Shown piece by piece: positions 57,207 to 64,000 of a stretch of 64,000 nt of DNA; the first letter of the stretch is position 1, and the number at the start of each line of letters is the position of its first letter. The notes beneath the pieces were generated by a model that saw only the letters and a list, made by a program, of their open reading frames with translations, was not told the DNA's origin and searched no databases. The stretch is taken from assembly GCF_008704395.1 (NCBI RefSeq), contig NZ_CP023695.1:4712001-4776000 (forward strand), in the 5' to 3' direction. Source of the stretch: Streptomyces alboniger (GTDB lineage: Bacteria > Actinomycetota > Actinomycetes > Streptomycetales > Streptomycetaceae). A program made the translations under genes and the position numbers.

Positions 57207-58874
57207 TCACGCTCCAGGAGCCGGCGGCGGGAGTTCGTCTCGTATCGCCGCGCGGAGGCGCAGGGTCGTGACCAGGCGTTGGAACGCCTCCGACCAGTAG
57301 CTCCCCGCTCCCGGTGACGCGTCCTCCGGTTCGTCGGGTATCGCGGTGAGCGCCTCCAGGCGGATCGCTTCCGCGGGGTCGAGGCAGCGTTCCGCGAGGC
57401 CCATGACCCCGCTGAAGCTCCAGGGGTAACTGCCCGCGTCCCGCGCGATGTTCAGCGCGTCCACGACCGCCCGGCCCAGTGGTTCGGTCCAGGGGACCGC
57501 GCATACGCCCAGGAGCTGGAACGACTCGGACAGCCCGTGCGAGGCTATGAATCCGGCGACCCAGTCTGCCCGTTCCGCGGCGGGCAGGGCGGCCAGGAGC
57601 TTGGCGCGCTCGGCGAGCGATACGGCCCCCGGGCCCGCGGCGTCGGGGGCCGCGGGCGCGCCGAGCAGGGCCCTGGACCAGGTCGCGTCCCGCTGCCGTA
57701 CGGCAGCGCGGCACCACGCGGCGTGCAGCTCGGCACGCCAGTCGTCGGCCACGGGGAGGGCCACTATCTCGGCCGGGGTGCGGTGGCCGAGCCGGGTGCT
57801 CCAGGTGGCGAGTGGCGCCGCTTCCACCAACTGGCCGAGCCACCAGGACCGTTCGCCTCGACCGGCGGGGGGCTTGGGGGCGACGCCGTCCCGCTCCATG
57901 GCCACGTCGCACTCGTGCGGCGCCTCGACCGTGAGGGTCGGCGTGTTCGACACGTGGTCCACGGCCACACAGGAAGCCGCCCTGGACGCCATCCGCCCGG
58001 CCAGCGCCGATTCGGGGAGCGCGGAGAGCAGTTCCGCCGCCGTGGAGCGGACGTTGCGGCTGCGGTCGGTGAGCGCCTGCTCCAGGAACGGCTCGTCCGC
58101 CGCCGACAGGCCGGTGCGGAGCGAGTCGAGGAACATCAGGCGGTCCTCGGCCCGTTCTGTCTGCCAGGTCGTGGTGAGCAGCCGCCGGGCGGCGCCGGGG
58201 TCGTGCGCGCGGAGTGTGGTGAGCAGGGCAACCCGCTCCGCGAAGAGGCCCTCTTCCCACAGTCGTTGGACCTCGGGCGTGTCGTCCGCGGAGGGCAGTG
58301 CCACACCGCTTCCCGGGGTGGCGCGGAGGGCGAACTTCCAGTGCGGGTTGAGCCGGGCCAGCCACAGGGCTCTGGGGCCCGCGAACGTGAGCGCCTGGGG
58401 GCGCAGGTCCGTGCGGCCGCGGGCCGCGTCGAGGAGGGCGGGAAGCAGCTCGGGTGGTGCTCCGTACCCCCGGGCGTTGGCCAGGGCCAGCCACTGGGGG
58501 AGGAGTTCCATCAGGTCCGGGGCCGCGCCGCGTCTGCCGCCGCTGCCGGTGCCGGGATGGTCGGTGAGGAGCGTGGCGAGCCTGCGCCGGGCCGCGGGCG
58601 GCAGCGGCGGTCTGGGGTCCGGCAGCGCCGGTTCGGGCGGCGCGACGGCCGGTGCAGGGCGCAGTCCCGCCCTGCGGCGTACCGTCTGCACCGCTGCCTC
58701 GTCCAGGAGTGCGACCGGTGCCTCCCTGCCGGGGGTGTGCAGGGCGGGCGGCAGCGCGCGCCGGTCGGTGCCGAGCAGGGCCGAGGTGACCAGCTCTTCC
58801 CATGAGGAGTGCGGGGTGCCCGGCTTCCCTCGGGAGGGAGGCGGAGGCGCGGCTTTCGCCGGGGGGACGGGCAT
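57207..58874 (-). CDS. DUF5691 family protein
   Basis: The product is about 555 residues from ATG 58874, chosen for the strong GAGGAGGA site ahead; GTG 58988, overlapping the stop of the SWIM gene, is also open. The protein is soluble and helical, with HEAT-like character in the middle (LLTTTWQTERAEDRLMFLDS, FLEQALTDRSRNVRSTAAEL) and the family opening SSWEELVTSALLGTDRR. It matches the DUF5691 proteins that occur beside SWIM zinc-finger and MoxR genes. No activity is known. It lies downstream of the SWIM gene and is probably cotranscribed with it from the damage-type promoter. Confidence 0.82.
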   Translation of the reverse strand: MPVPPAKAAPPPPSRGKPGTPHSSWEELVTSALLGTDRRALPPALHTPGREAPVALLDEAAVQTVRRRAGLRPAPAVAPPEPALPDPRPPLPPAARRRLATLLTDHPGTGSGGRRGAAPDLMELLPQWLALANARGYGAPPELLPALLDAARGRTDLRPQALTFAGPRALWLARLNPHWKFALRATPGSGVALPSADDTPEVQRLWEEGLFAERVALLTTLRAHDPGAARRLLTTTWQTERAEDRLMFLDSLRTGLSAADEPFLEQALTDRSRNVRSTAAELLSALPESALAGRMASRAASCVAVDHVSNTPTLTVEAPHECDVAMERDGVAPKPPAGRGERSWWLGQLVEAAPLATWSTRLGHRTPAEIVALPVADDWRAELHAAWCRAAVRQRDATWSRALLGAPAAPDAAGPGAVSLAERAKLLAALPAAERADWVAGFIASHGLSESFQLLGVCAVPWTEPLGRAVVDALNIARDAGSYPWSFSGVMGLAERCLDPAEAIRLEALTAIPDEPEDASPGAGSYWSEAFQRLVTTLRLRAAIRDELPPPAPGA

Positions 58875-58898
58875 CTGTTCCTCCTCGTGGTTGTGTTC

Positions 58899-58922
58899 GT
58901 TCTCGTTCTCGTTCTCGTTCTC
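58899..58922 (-). repeat. Hexanucleotide microsatellite (GTTCTC)4
   Basis: Four perfect GTTCTC units at 58899-58922, flanked by further partial units, fill the space between the SWIM gene stop and the ATG of the DUF5691 gene. If the upstream GTG is used they encode an alternating Glu-Asn tract. Copy changes would alter spacing but not frame. Confidence 0.85.
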
Positions 58923-58981
58923 GTGGTCGGGGTCGCGATTGTTCTCGTGCCTGCTCTTGCCGTTGTTCTTGCGTTCGTTCG

Positions 58982-60328
58982 TCAGCACAGCGGCACCGTC
59001 TCTCCCGCCCCCTGAGGCCAGGCCGCCAAGGGGGTGAAGCCGCGGTGGCCGCACTCCCCGAACACGGTCAGCGGTGCGCCTCCGGACAGGGCGATCAGCC
59101 GCCAGAGGCCCTGCGCGGGGGCGGAGGCTGCAACGGGGAGCGCCAGGGCCCCGTCCGGGTCGGCCAATTGCCATCCGCTTTCGGTCTGGGCCGGTATGAC
59201 CTCGGCGAGCGTCACCGGCCAGGACTCCAGCCACGGGTCGTCACGCAGCGCCTCGCCGTACAGGGCGGTGGCCTCGTCCGTCCGTACGCCCGGTGGCCGT
59301 TCCGCGGTGGGCGCCGGGGCCGCGAACTGTTCACCCAGGTCGGCTCGCAGCTGTCGCGTGCCCGCGTATCCGGTCAGCTGCGCGTCGAGTGCGAGGCCCA
59401 CCGGCAGGGCGAGCGCGGGGGCGCGGCCCGCGGCACCGTACGAGAGGAGCAGCGCGGTGCGCCCGGAGTGCGTGCCGTAGAGCCAGATGCGGCGCGTGGT
59501 CAGTTTGCTGTCCGCCGTGTCGTACTGCGCGAGGACCAGCCACCGGTCCCGCAGCGGCGGATCCTGGGGCTGGGCGGGCAGGCCGACGCGGGAGCGGACC
59601 GTGGCGGCCAGGTCGTGCGGCAACTGGTCGCGGTGGAGCCAGCCCTGGTCGAGGAGGTGCACCAAGGCGCACTCCTCCAGGAGGCGCACCGGCCAGCCCG
59701 GCCCCGAGGAGGGTATGGCGCCCAACTCCCGGACCCGCGCGGCCAGTCCCGGTGCCTGCGCGTCGACCATACGGGCCGCCGTCTCCTCCCACAGGCCGTA
59801 CCCCGACTGCTCGGCGGACGCCGTACCGGCGCGCAGCAGGTCGGACAGGCGCTGCTCCAGCTCCATCGCCCCCGCCGTGATCCGCTCGGCCCGCTTCTCC
59901 GCTCTCCCGCGCGCCGCCTCAGCGTCCGCCGGGGCCGCGGGCCGCGCGGCCGGACTCCGCTTGCCCTCCGCTCTTTCGCGGCGGGACGCCAGCCACTCCT
60001 CCGCCCATGCGGGGGGCTCCCCGTCCGGCACGGTGCCGTCCCCGCCCGCCCAGATCAGCAGCAGCCCCAGCGCGTGCTTGCACGGGAACTTGCGGCTCGG
60101 ACAACTGCACTTGTACGCCGGACCCGCCCTGTCCGCGATGTCCACGACCGTCTGATACGGCTTGCTGCCACTGCCCTTGCACAGCCCCCACACCGTCCCC
60201 TCGTCAGAACTCCCCGCCTCCGACCATGGCCCTGCGACGCCGAGTTTGCTTCCCGCCTTGCGTGACGGGACGTCAGGCGCCAGCGCCAGCACCTGATCCG
60301 CCGTCCAGCGCACCCCCTGCTGAGTCAT
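58982..60328 (-). CDS. SWIM zinc-finger domain protein
   Basis: The 448-residue product has a SWIM motif at Cys74, Cys76, Cys83 and His85 (YKCSCPSRKFPCKHALGLLL), preceded by the lead strand SKPYQTVVDI. A basic Ala/Arg helical linker (about 105-150) and a large C-terminal domain without recognisable motif follow. SWIM domains bind zinc and usually nucleic acid or protein. The ATG at 60328 coincides with the predicted transcription start of a RecA-NDp-type promoter, so the mRNA is probably leaderless. It is the first gene of the leftward arm of the cluster. Confidence 0.9.
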   Translation of the reverse strand: MTQQGVRWTADQVLALAPDVPSRKAGSKLGVAGPWSEAGSSDEGTVWGLCKGSGSKPYQTVVDIADRAGPAYKCSCPSRKFPCKHALGLLLIWAGGDGTVPDGEPPAWAEEWLASRRERAEGKRSPAARPAAPADAEAARGRAEKRAERITAGAMELEQRLSDLLRAGTASAEQSGYGLWEETAARMVDAQAPGLAARVRELGAIPSSGPGWPVRLLEECALVHLLDQGWLHRDQLPHDLAATVRSRVGLPAQPQDPPLRDRWLVLAQYDTADSKLTTRRIWLYGTHSGRTALLLSYGAAGRAPALALPVGLALDAQLTGYAGTRQLRADLGEQFAAPAPTAERPPGVRTDEATALYGEALRDDPWLESWPVTLAEVIPAQTESGWQLADPDGALALPVAASAPAQGLWRLIALSGGAPLTVFGECGHRGFTPLAAWPQGAGETVPLC

Positions 60329-60357
60329 GTCTCGAAGGTAGGTCCCGCCACTGACAA
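60329..60357 (-). promoter_or_regulatory. RecA-NDp/PafBC-type promoter of the SWIM operon
   Basis: Reading the minus strand: TTGTCAGTG (60357-60349), eight bases, then TACCTT (60340-60335), a full match to tTGTCRgtg-N8-TAnnnT. Six bases later comes the ATG at 60328, so the predicted start of transcription equals the A of the start codon. Confidence 0.8.
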
Positions 60358-60418
60358 TCGACCCGGCTCCGGGTATCCATGCAGCTCAGAGGCGTGTGAG
60401 GGTCGATTGTCAGTGGCG
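60346..60418. repeat. 19-bp inverted repeat in the divergent promoter
   Basis: CGCCACTGACAATCGACCC (60346-60364) and its perfect complement at 60400-60418 flank a 35-bp centre. Each arm carries one TTGTCAGTG element pointing outward, so the repeat duplicates an activator site for both directions. Confidence 0.93.
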
Positions 60419-60429
60419 TGGTGCACGGT
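60407..60429 (+). promoter_or_regulatory. RecA-NDp/PafBC-like promoter of the MoxR operon
   Basis: TTGTCAGTG at 60407-60415, eight bases, then CACGGT at 60424-60429. The -10 box keeps the A and final T of TAnnnT but has C for the first T, so this side is probably weaker. The predicted start is about 46 bp ahead of the MoxR ATG. Confidence 0.6.
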
Positions 60430-60481
60430 GGAGACACATCCGGGCCAGACGTGCCCGGAGGAGCTGGAGGGGGATCGCTCC

Positions 60482-61642
60482 ATGACCGTTTCCGTCGACT
60501 CGACGACGTCCGCGACCGCGAATCCGGCCGGGACCGCGAATCCGTCCGCGACCGCCGATCCGGCCGGGGTGCTGCGGCCGCACGCCGAGCACGCCTTCGC
60601 CGCCGAACTGGCCGCGCTCGCCGTGCAGGACGACCGGCCGAGGCCGCAGCGGTGGAAGCTCTCCCCGTGGGCCGTGGCGACGTATCTGCTCGGCGGCACG
60701 CTGCCCGACGGCACCGTGATCACCCCGAAGTACGTGGGGCCCCGCCGCATCGTCGAGGTCGCCGTCACCACGCTCGCCACCGACCGGGCCCTGCTGCTGC
60801 TCGGTGTGCCCGGCACCGCCAAGACCTGGGTGTCGGAGCATCTGGCCGCCGCGGTCAGCGGGGACTCGACGCTGCTCGTGCAGGGCACGGCGGGCACACC
60901 GGAGGAGGCGATCCGGTACGGGTGGAACTACGCCCAGCTCCTCGCCCACGGCCCGAGCCGCGACGCGCTCGTGCCCAGCCCCGTCATGCGGGCGATGGCC
61001 GAGGGGATGACGGCACGCGTCGAGGAGCTGACGCGCATCCCCGCCGACGTGCAGGACACGTTGATCACGATTCTCTCGGAGAAGACCCTGCCCATCCCGG
61101 AGTTGGGCCAGGAGGTGCAGGCCGTGCGGGGCTTCAACCTCATCGCCACCGCCAACGACCGCGATCGCGGGGTCAACGATCTGTCGAGCGCCCTGCGCCG
61201 CCGGTTCAACACCGTCGTCCTGCCCCTGCCGGAGAGCGCCGAGGCCGAGGTCGACATCGTCTCCCGCCGCGTCGACCAGATCGGCCGCTCCCTCGACCTG
61301 CCCACGGGACCCGAGGGCATCGACGAGATACGCCGTGTCGTCACCGTCTTCCGCGAGCTGCGCGACGGCGTCACGGCGGACGGGCGTACGAAGGTGAAGT
61401 CGCCCAGCGGCACGCTGTCGACGGCAGAGGCGATCTCCGTCGTCACGAACGGACTGGCCTTGTCGGCCCACTTCGGCGACGGCGTCCTGCGCGCCGGGGA
61501 CATCGCGGCCGGCATTCTCGGCGCGGTCGTGCGCGACCCCGCGGCGGACCGCGTGATCTGGCAGGAGTACCTGGAGACGGTCGTCCGTGAGCGTGACGGC
61601 TGGAAGGACTTCTACCGCGCGTGCCGGGAGGTGAGCGCGTGA
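60482..61642 (+). CDS. MoxR family AAA+ ATPase
   Basis: The 386-residue product starts at ATG 60482 with GGAGGGGGA ahead. After an Ala/Thr-rich N-terminus and a lead domain (LSPWAVATYLLGG) comes Walker A GVPGTAKT (108-115). The Walker B region ARVEELTRIPADVQDTL is followed by sensor 1 FNLIATANDRDRGVND and the Arg-finger region SSALRRRFNTVVLPLPE, as in MoxR/RavA ATPases. MoxR proteins act as chaperone-like motors with von Willebrand A partners. The stop overlaps the GTG of the next gene (GTGA), so the two are coupled. Confidence 0.93.
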   Translation: MTVSVDSTTSATANPAGTANPSATADPAGVLRPHAEHAFAAELAALAVQDDRPRPQRWKLSPWAVATYLLGGTLPDGTVITPKYVGPRRIVEVAVTTLATDRALLLLGVPGTAKTWVSEHLAAAVSGDSTLLVQGTAGTPEEAIRYGWNYAQLLAHGPSRDALVPSPVMRAMAEGMTARVEELTRIPADVQDTLITILSEKTLPIPELGQEVQAVRGFNLIATANDRDRGVNDLSSALRRRFNTVVLPLPESAEAEVDIVSRRVDQIGRSLDLPTGPEGIDEIRRVVTVFRELRDGVTADGRTKVKSPSGTLSTAEAISVVTNGLALSAHFGDGVLRAGDIAAGILGAVVRDPAADRVIWQEYLETVVRERDGWKDFYRACREVSA

Positions 61643-63981
61643 CGGGGGTACGGGCGGGGGCCGCGGCCGGGGGGACGCTGCTGCTCGGGGTGCGGCACCA
61701 CGGGCCCGGGTCGGCCCGTGCGGTGCGGGCCGCGCTCGACGAGGGGCGGCCCGAGGCCGTCCTCATCGAAGGGCCGCCGGAGGCCGACTCCTTGGTGCAC
61801 CTCACCGCCGACGAGGGCATGCGGCCGCCGGTCGCGCTGCTCGCGCACGTCGTGGACGAGCCGGGCCGCTCGGCGTTCTGGCCGCTCGCCGAGTTCTCCC
61901 CGGAGTGGGTGGCCATCCAGTGGGCCGTCGGGCGCGGGGTGCCGGTCCGCTTCATCGACCTGCCGGCCGCGAACTCGCTGGCACGAAACGAGGAAGAGGG
62001 TGATCCAACCTCCGGGGGCGAGGACGCCGTGCGGATCGATCCGCTCGCCGTGCTCGCCGAGACCGCCGGGTACGACGATCCCGAGCGCTGGTGGGAGGAC
62101 GCCGTCGAACACCGGGCGGGGGGCGGTGACGCGTTCGCGCCGTTCGAGGCGCTGGGCGAGGCGATGGGGGCGCTGCGCGAGGCCTACGGGGACGGTGGGC
62201 ACGGCCGCGACCTGGCACGCGAGGCCCATATGCGGCTGCGTATGCGGGCCGCGCAGAAGGAGTTCGGTCCGGACCGGGTGGCCGTGGTGTGCGGGGCCTG
62301 GCACGTGCCTGCGCTGCGGCGCAAGGTCGCCGTGGCCGCCGACCGGGCGCTGCTCAAGGGTCTTCCCAAGGTGAGGGCCGAGATGACGTGGGTGCCCTGG
62401 ACGAACCGCCGGCTGTCCCGCGCCAGTGGGTACGGGGCGGGCGTTTCGTCCCCCGGTTGGTACGGCCACCTGTTCGGTGCCCCGGACCGGCCGGTCGAGC
62501 GCTGGATGACAAAGGTCGCTCGGCTGCTGCGCGAGGAGGACCGGCTCGTGTCGTCCGCGCACGTCATCGAGGCCGTCCGGCTCGCCGACACGCTCGCCGC
62601 GATGCGGGGGCGGCCGCTGGCCGGACTCACCGAGACGACCGATGCGGTGCGGGCGGTGATGTGCGAGGGCTCGGACGTACCGCTCGCCCTCGTGCACGAC
62701 AAGCTCGTCGTCGGGGATGTGCTGGGGGAGGTCCCGGAGGCGGCCCCCGCCGTGCCGCTCCAGCGCGATCTCACCCGCCTCCAGCGCAAGCTGCGGCTGA
62801 AGCCGGACGCCCTGGAGCGGGAGCTGCAGCTGGACCTCCGCAAGGAGACGGACGCGGCCCGCAGCACGCTGCTGCATCGGCTGCGGCTCCTCGGTATCGG
62901 CTGGGGCGAGCCGGTGCGGTCCCGGGGGAGCACGGGGACGTTCCGGGAGACCTGGCGGCTGCGGTGGGAGCCGGAGCTTTCCGTACGGGTCGCGGAGGCC
63001 GGGGTGTGGGGGACCACGGTGCTGGGCGCGGCCACCGGAAAGGCGACGGCCGACGCGGTCGGCGCGGCGGGCCTCGCCGACGTCACGGCGCTCGCCGAGC
63101 GGTGCCTGCTGGCAGCGTTGCCGGACGCGTTGCCCGTGGTGATGCGGGTGCTCGCGGACCGGGCCGCGCTGGACGCGGACGTCGGGCACCTCGCACAGGC
63201 GTTGCCCGCGCTGGTGCGGTCGCTGCGGTACGGCGACGTGCGGGGGACGGACACGGCCGCTCTCGGCGAGGTGGCTCTCGGGCTCGCCGAGCGGCTCTTC
63301 GTCGGGTTGCCGCCCGCCTGTACGGGGCTTGGCGCGGAGGCGGCTCTGGAGATGCGGGGGCATGTCGACGCGGTTCACCAGGCGGTGGGCATGTTGGGGG
63401 AGTTGACGCCGGATGCGGGCTCCGGCGGGGCGGGTTCCCAGGGGGTGCGGGCCCGGTGGGTTTCCGTGCTGCGCGTGCTCGCGCGGCGGGAGGCCGTCGC
63501 CGGGGTTGTGCGGGGGCGTGGTGTGCGGCTGCTGCTGGACGGCGGGGAGTTGGCGGACGAGGCGGTCGCCCGGCTCATGGGGCTCGCGCTGTCCAGAGGA
63601 GGCGACCCGGCGGAAGGAGCCGCCTGGATCGAGGGGTTCGTCGGGGGCGGATCCGGTGGCGGAATGCTGCTCGTCCACGACGACCGGCTCCTCGGCCTTG
63701 TGGACGACTGGCTGAGCGGGGTCTCGGCCGACGCCTTCATCGACGTACTGCCGTTGCTGCGCCGCACGTTCTCGGAGTACGAGCCGGGGGTGCGGCGCAC
63801 GCTGGGGGAACTGGTGAGACGCGGACCGGCCGGGGGCGGGGTCGCGGTGGGAGGGGGCGGCGTCCCCGGTTTCGCCGAGGAGATCGACGCAGCGCGGGCG
63901 GACGCGGTCGTGGCGACGGTGCGGGCGCTGCTCGGCGAGGCGCCGGCGGGGAGGGAGGGGCTGGTGGGGGCGGTGGGGTGA
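61639..63981 (+). CDS. DUF5682 family protein
   Basis: The 780-residue product starts at GTG 61639, overlapping the MoxR stop. The N-terminal third has a fold pattern like TraB/ChaN or erythromycin-esterase-type proteins (LLLGVRHHGPGSARAVRAAL, EAVLIEGPPEAD, VAVVCGAWHVPALRR), with His pairs that could bind metal or act in catalysis. The rest is helical without known motifs. It belongs to DUF5682, a family found next to MoxR genes. Function is unknown. The MoxR pairing suggests it is a substrate or adaptor of the ATPase, or an effector controlled by it. Confidence 0.85.
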   Translation: MTGVRAGAAAGGTLLLGVRHHGPGSARAVRAALDEGRPEAVLIEGPPEADSLVHLTADEGMRPPVALLAHVVDEPGRSAFWPLAEFSPEWVAIQWAVGRGVPVRFIDLPAANSLARNEEEGDPTSGGEDAVRIDPLAVLAETAGYDDPERWWEDAVEHRAGGGDAFAPFEALGEAMGALREAYGDGGHGRDLAREAHMRLRMRAAQKEFGPDRVAVVCGAWHVPALRRKVAVAADRALLKGLPKVRAEMTWVPWTNRRLSRASGYGAGVSSPGWYGHLFGAPDRPVERWMTKVARLLREEDRLVSSAHVIEAVRLADTLAAMRGRPLAGLTETTDAVRAVMCEGSDVPLALVHDKLVVGDVLGEVPEAAPAVPLQRDLTRLQRKLRLKPDALERELQLDLRKETDAARSTLLHRLRLLGIGWGEPVRSRGSTGTFRETWRLRWEPELSVRVAEAGVWGTTVLGAATGKATADAVGAAGLADVTALAERCLLAALPDALPVVMRVLADRAALDADVGHLAQALPALVRSLRYGDVRGTDTAALGEVALGLAERLFVGLPPACTGLGAEAALEMRGHVDAVHQAVGMLGELTPDAGSGGAGSQGVRARWVSVLRVLARREAVAGVVRGRGVRLLLDGGELADEAVARLMGLALSRGGDPAEGAAWIEGFVGGGSGGGMLLVHDDRLLGLVDDWLSGVSADAFIDVLPLLRRTFSEYEPGVRRTLGELVRRGPAGGGVAVGGGGVPGFAEEIDAARADAVVATVRALLGEAPAGREGLVGAVG

Positions 63982-63986
63982 CGGGG

Positions 63987-64000
63987 ATGGCGGGGGTGGC
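63987..64000 (+). CDS. Start of the next gene in the MoxR operon (cut by window edge)
   Basis: Six bases after the DUF5682 stop an ATG at 63987 opens a frame (AGV after Met) that leaves the window. In related clusters the following gene encodes a von Willebrand A-domain protein; too little is visible here to confirm it. Confidence 0.3.

Overview
This is a high-GC actinobacterial chromosome segment, almost certainly Streptomyces. The gene order matches the conserved core region that holds groES-groEL1, whiD, bldM, an ECF sigma factor, guaB, guaB3, glpD, a Ser/Thr kinase cluster, guaA, uvrD1/pcrA and icmB. whiD and bldM are sporulation regulators, and the short sites that can be read (CIRCE elements, a sigma-BldN promoter, a c-di-AMP riboswitch) also fit Streptomyces. 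No tRNA, rRNA, CRISPR array, insertion sequence or prophage is visible, so this is core genome rather than an island.

Layout. 1-5.3 kb: a methyltransferase fragment, a TetR regulator divergent from a frameshifted MFS exporter, a THUMP-like methyltransferase and a polysaccharide deacetylase. 5.3-7.7 kb: groES-groEL under two HrcA/CIRCE operators. 7.8-11.9 kb: an SDR, a LysR regulator, then whiD, bldM and shbA/sigD. 11.9-18 kb: guaB, guaB3, a nucleotide-sugar dehydrogenase-like protein with a degraded active site, and glpD. 18-29.8 kb: a serine hydrolase and five tandem membrane Ser/Thr kinases with related extracytoplasmic domains. The second kinase is a pseudokinase. 29.9-36.1 kb: a succinic-semialdehyde-type dehydrogenase, a GMC oxidoreductase, a sortase-anchored surface protein and a lipoprotein. 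36.7-39.7 kb: chorismate mutase with what looks like an aromatic attenuator leader, guaA and a PPOX-fold protein. 39.9-49.3 kb: an aldolase, membrane proteins and a PspC sensor kinase/response regulator pair divergent from a PspC membrane protein. 47.5-56.3 kb: two NlpC/P60 endopeptidases (one behind a c-di-AMP riboswitch), uvrD1, an M23 endopeptidase and a lipase. 56.7-64 kb: icmB, then a divergent cluster of SWIM zinc finger-DUF5691 facing MoxR ATPase-DUF5682, which runs off the window.

Functional themes are purine synthesis (guaB, guaB3, guaA), development (whiD, bldM, shbA), cell-wall remodelling (deacetylase, serine hydrolase, two NlpC/P60, M23, sortase substrate) and envelope signalling (kinases, PspC system). 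The most interesting new proposal is that the SWIM-DUF5691/MoxR-DUF5682 cluster is DNA-damage controlled. Its shared promoter region carries a 19-bp inverted repeat that presents a RecA-NDp/PafBC-type element (TTGTCAGTG-N8-TAnnnT) in each direction. The same element, with full agreement, lies in front of uvrD1 9 kb away. A second proposal is a leaderless aromatic leader peptide plus terminator in front of chorismate mutase.
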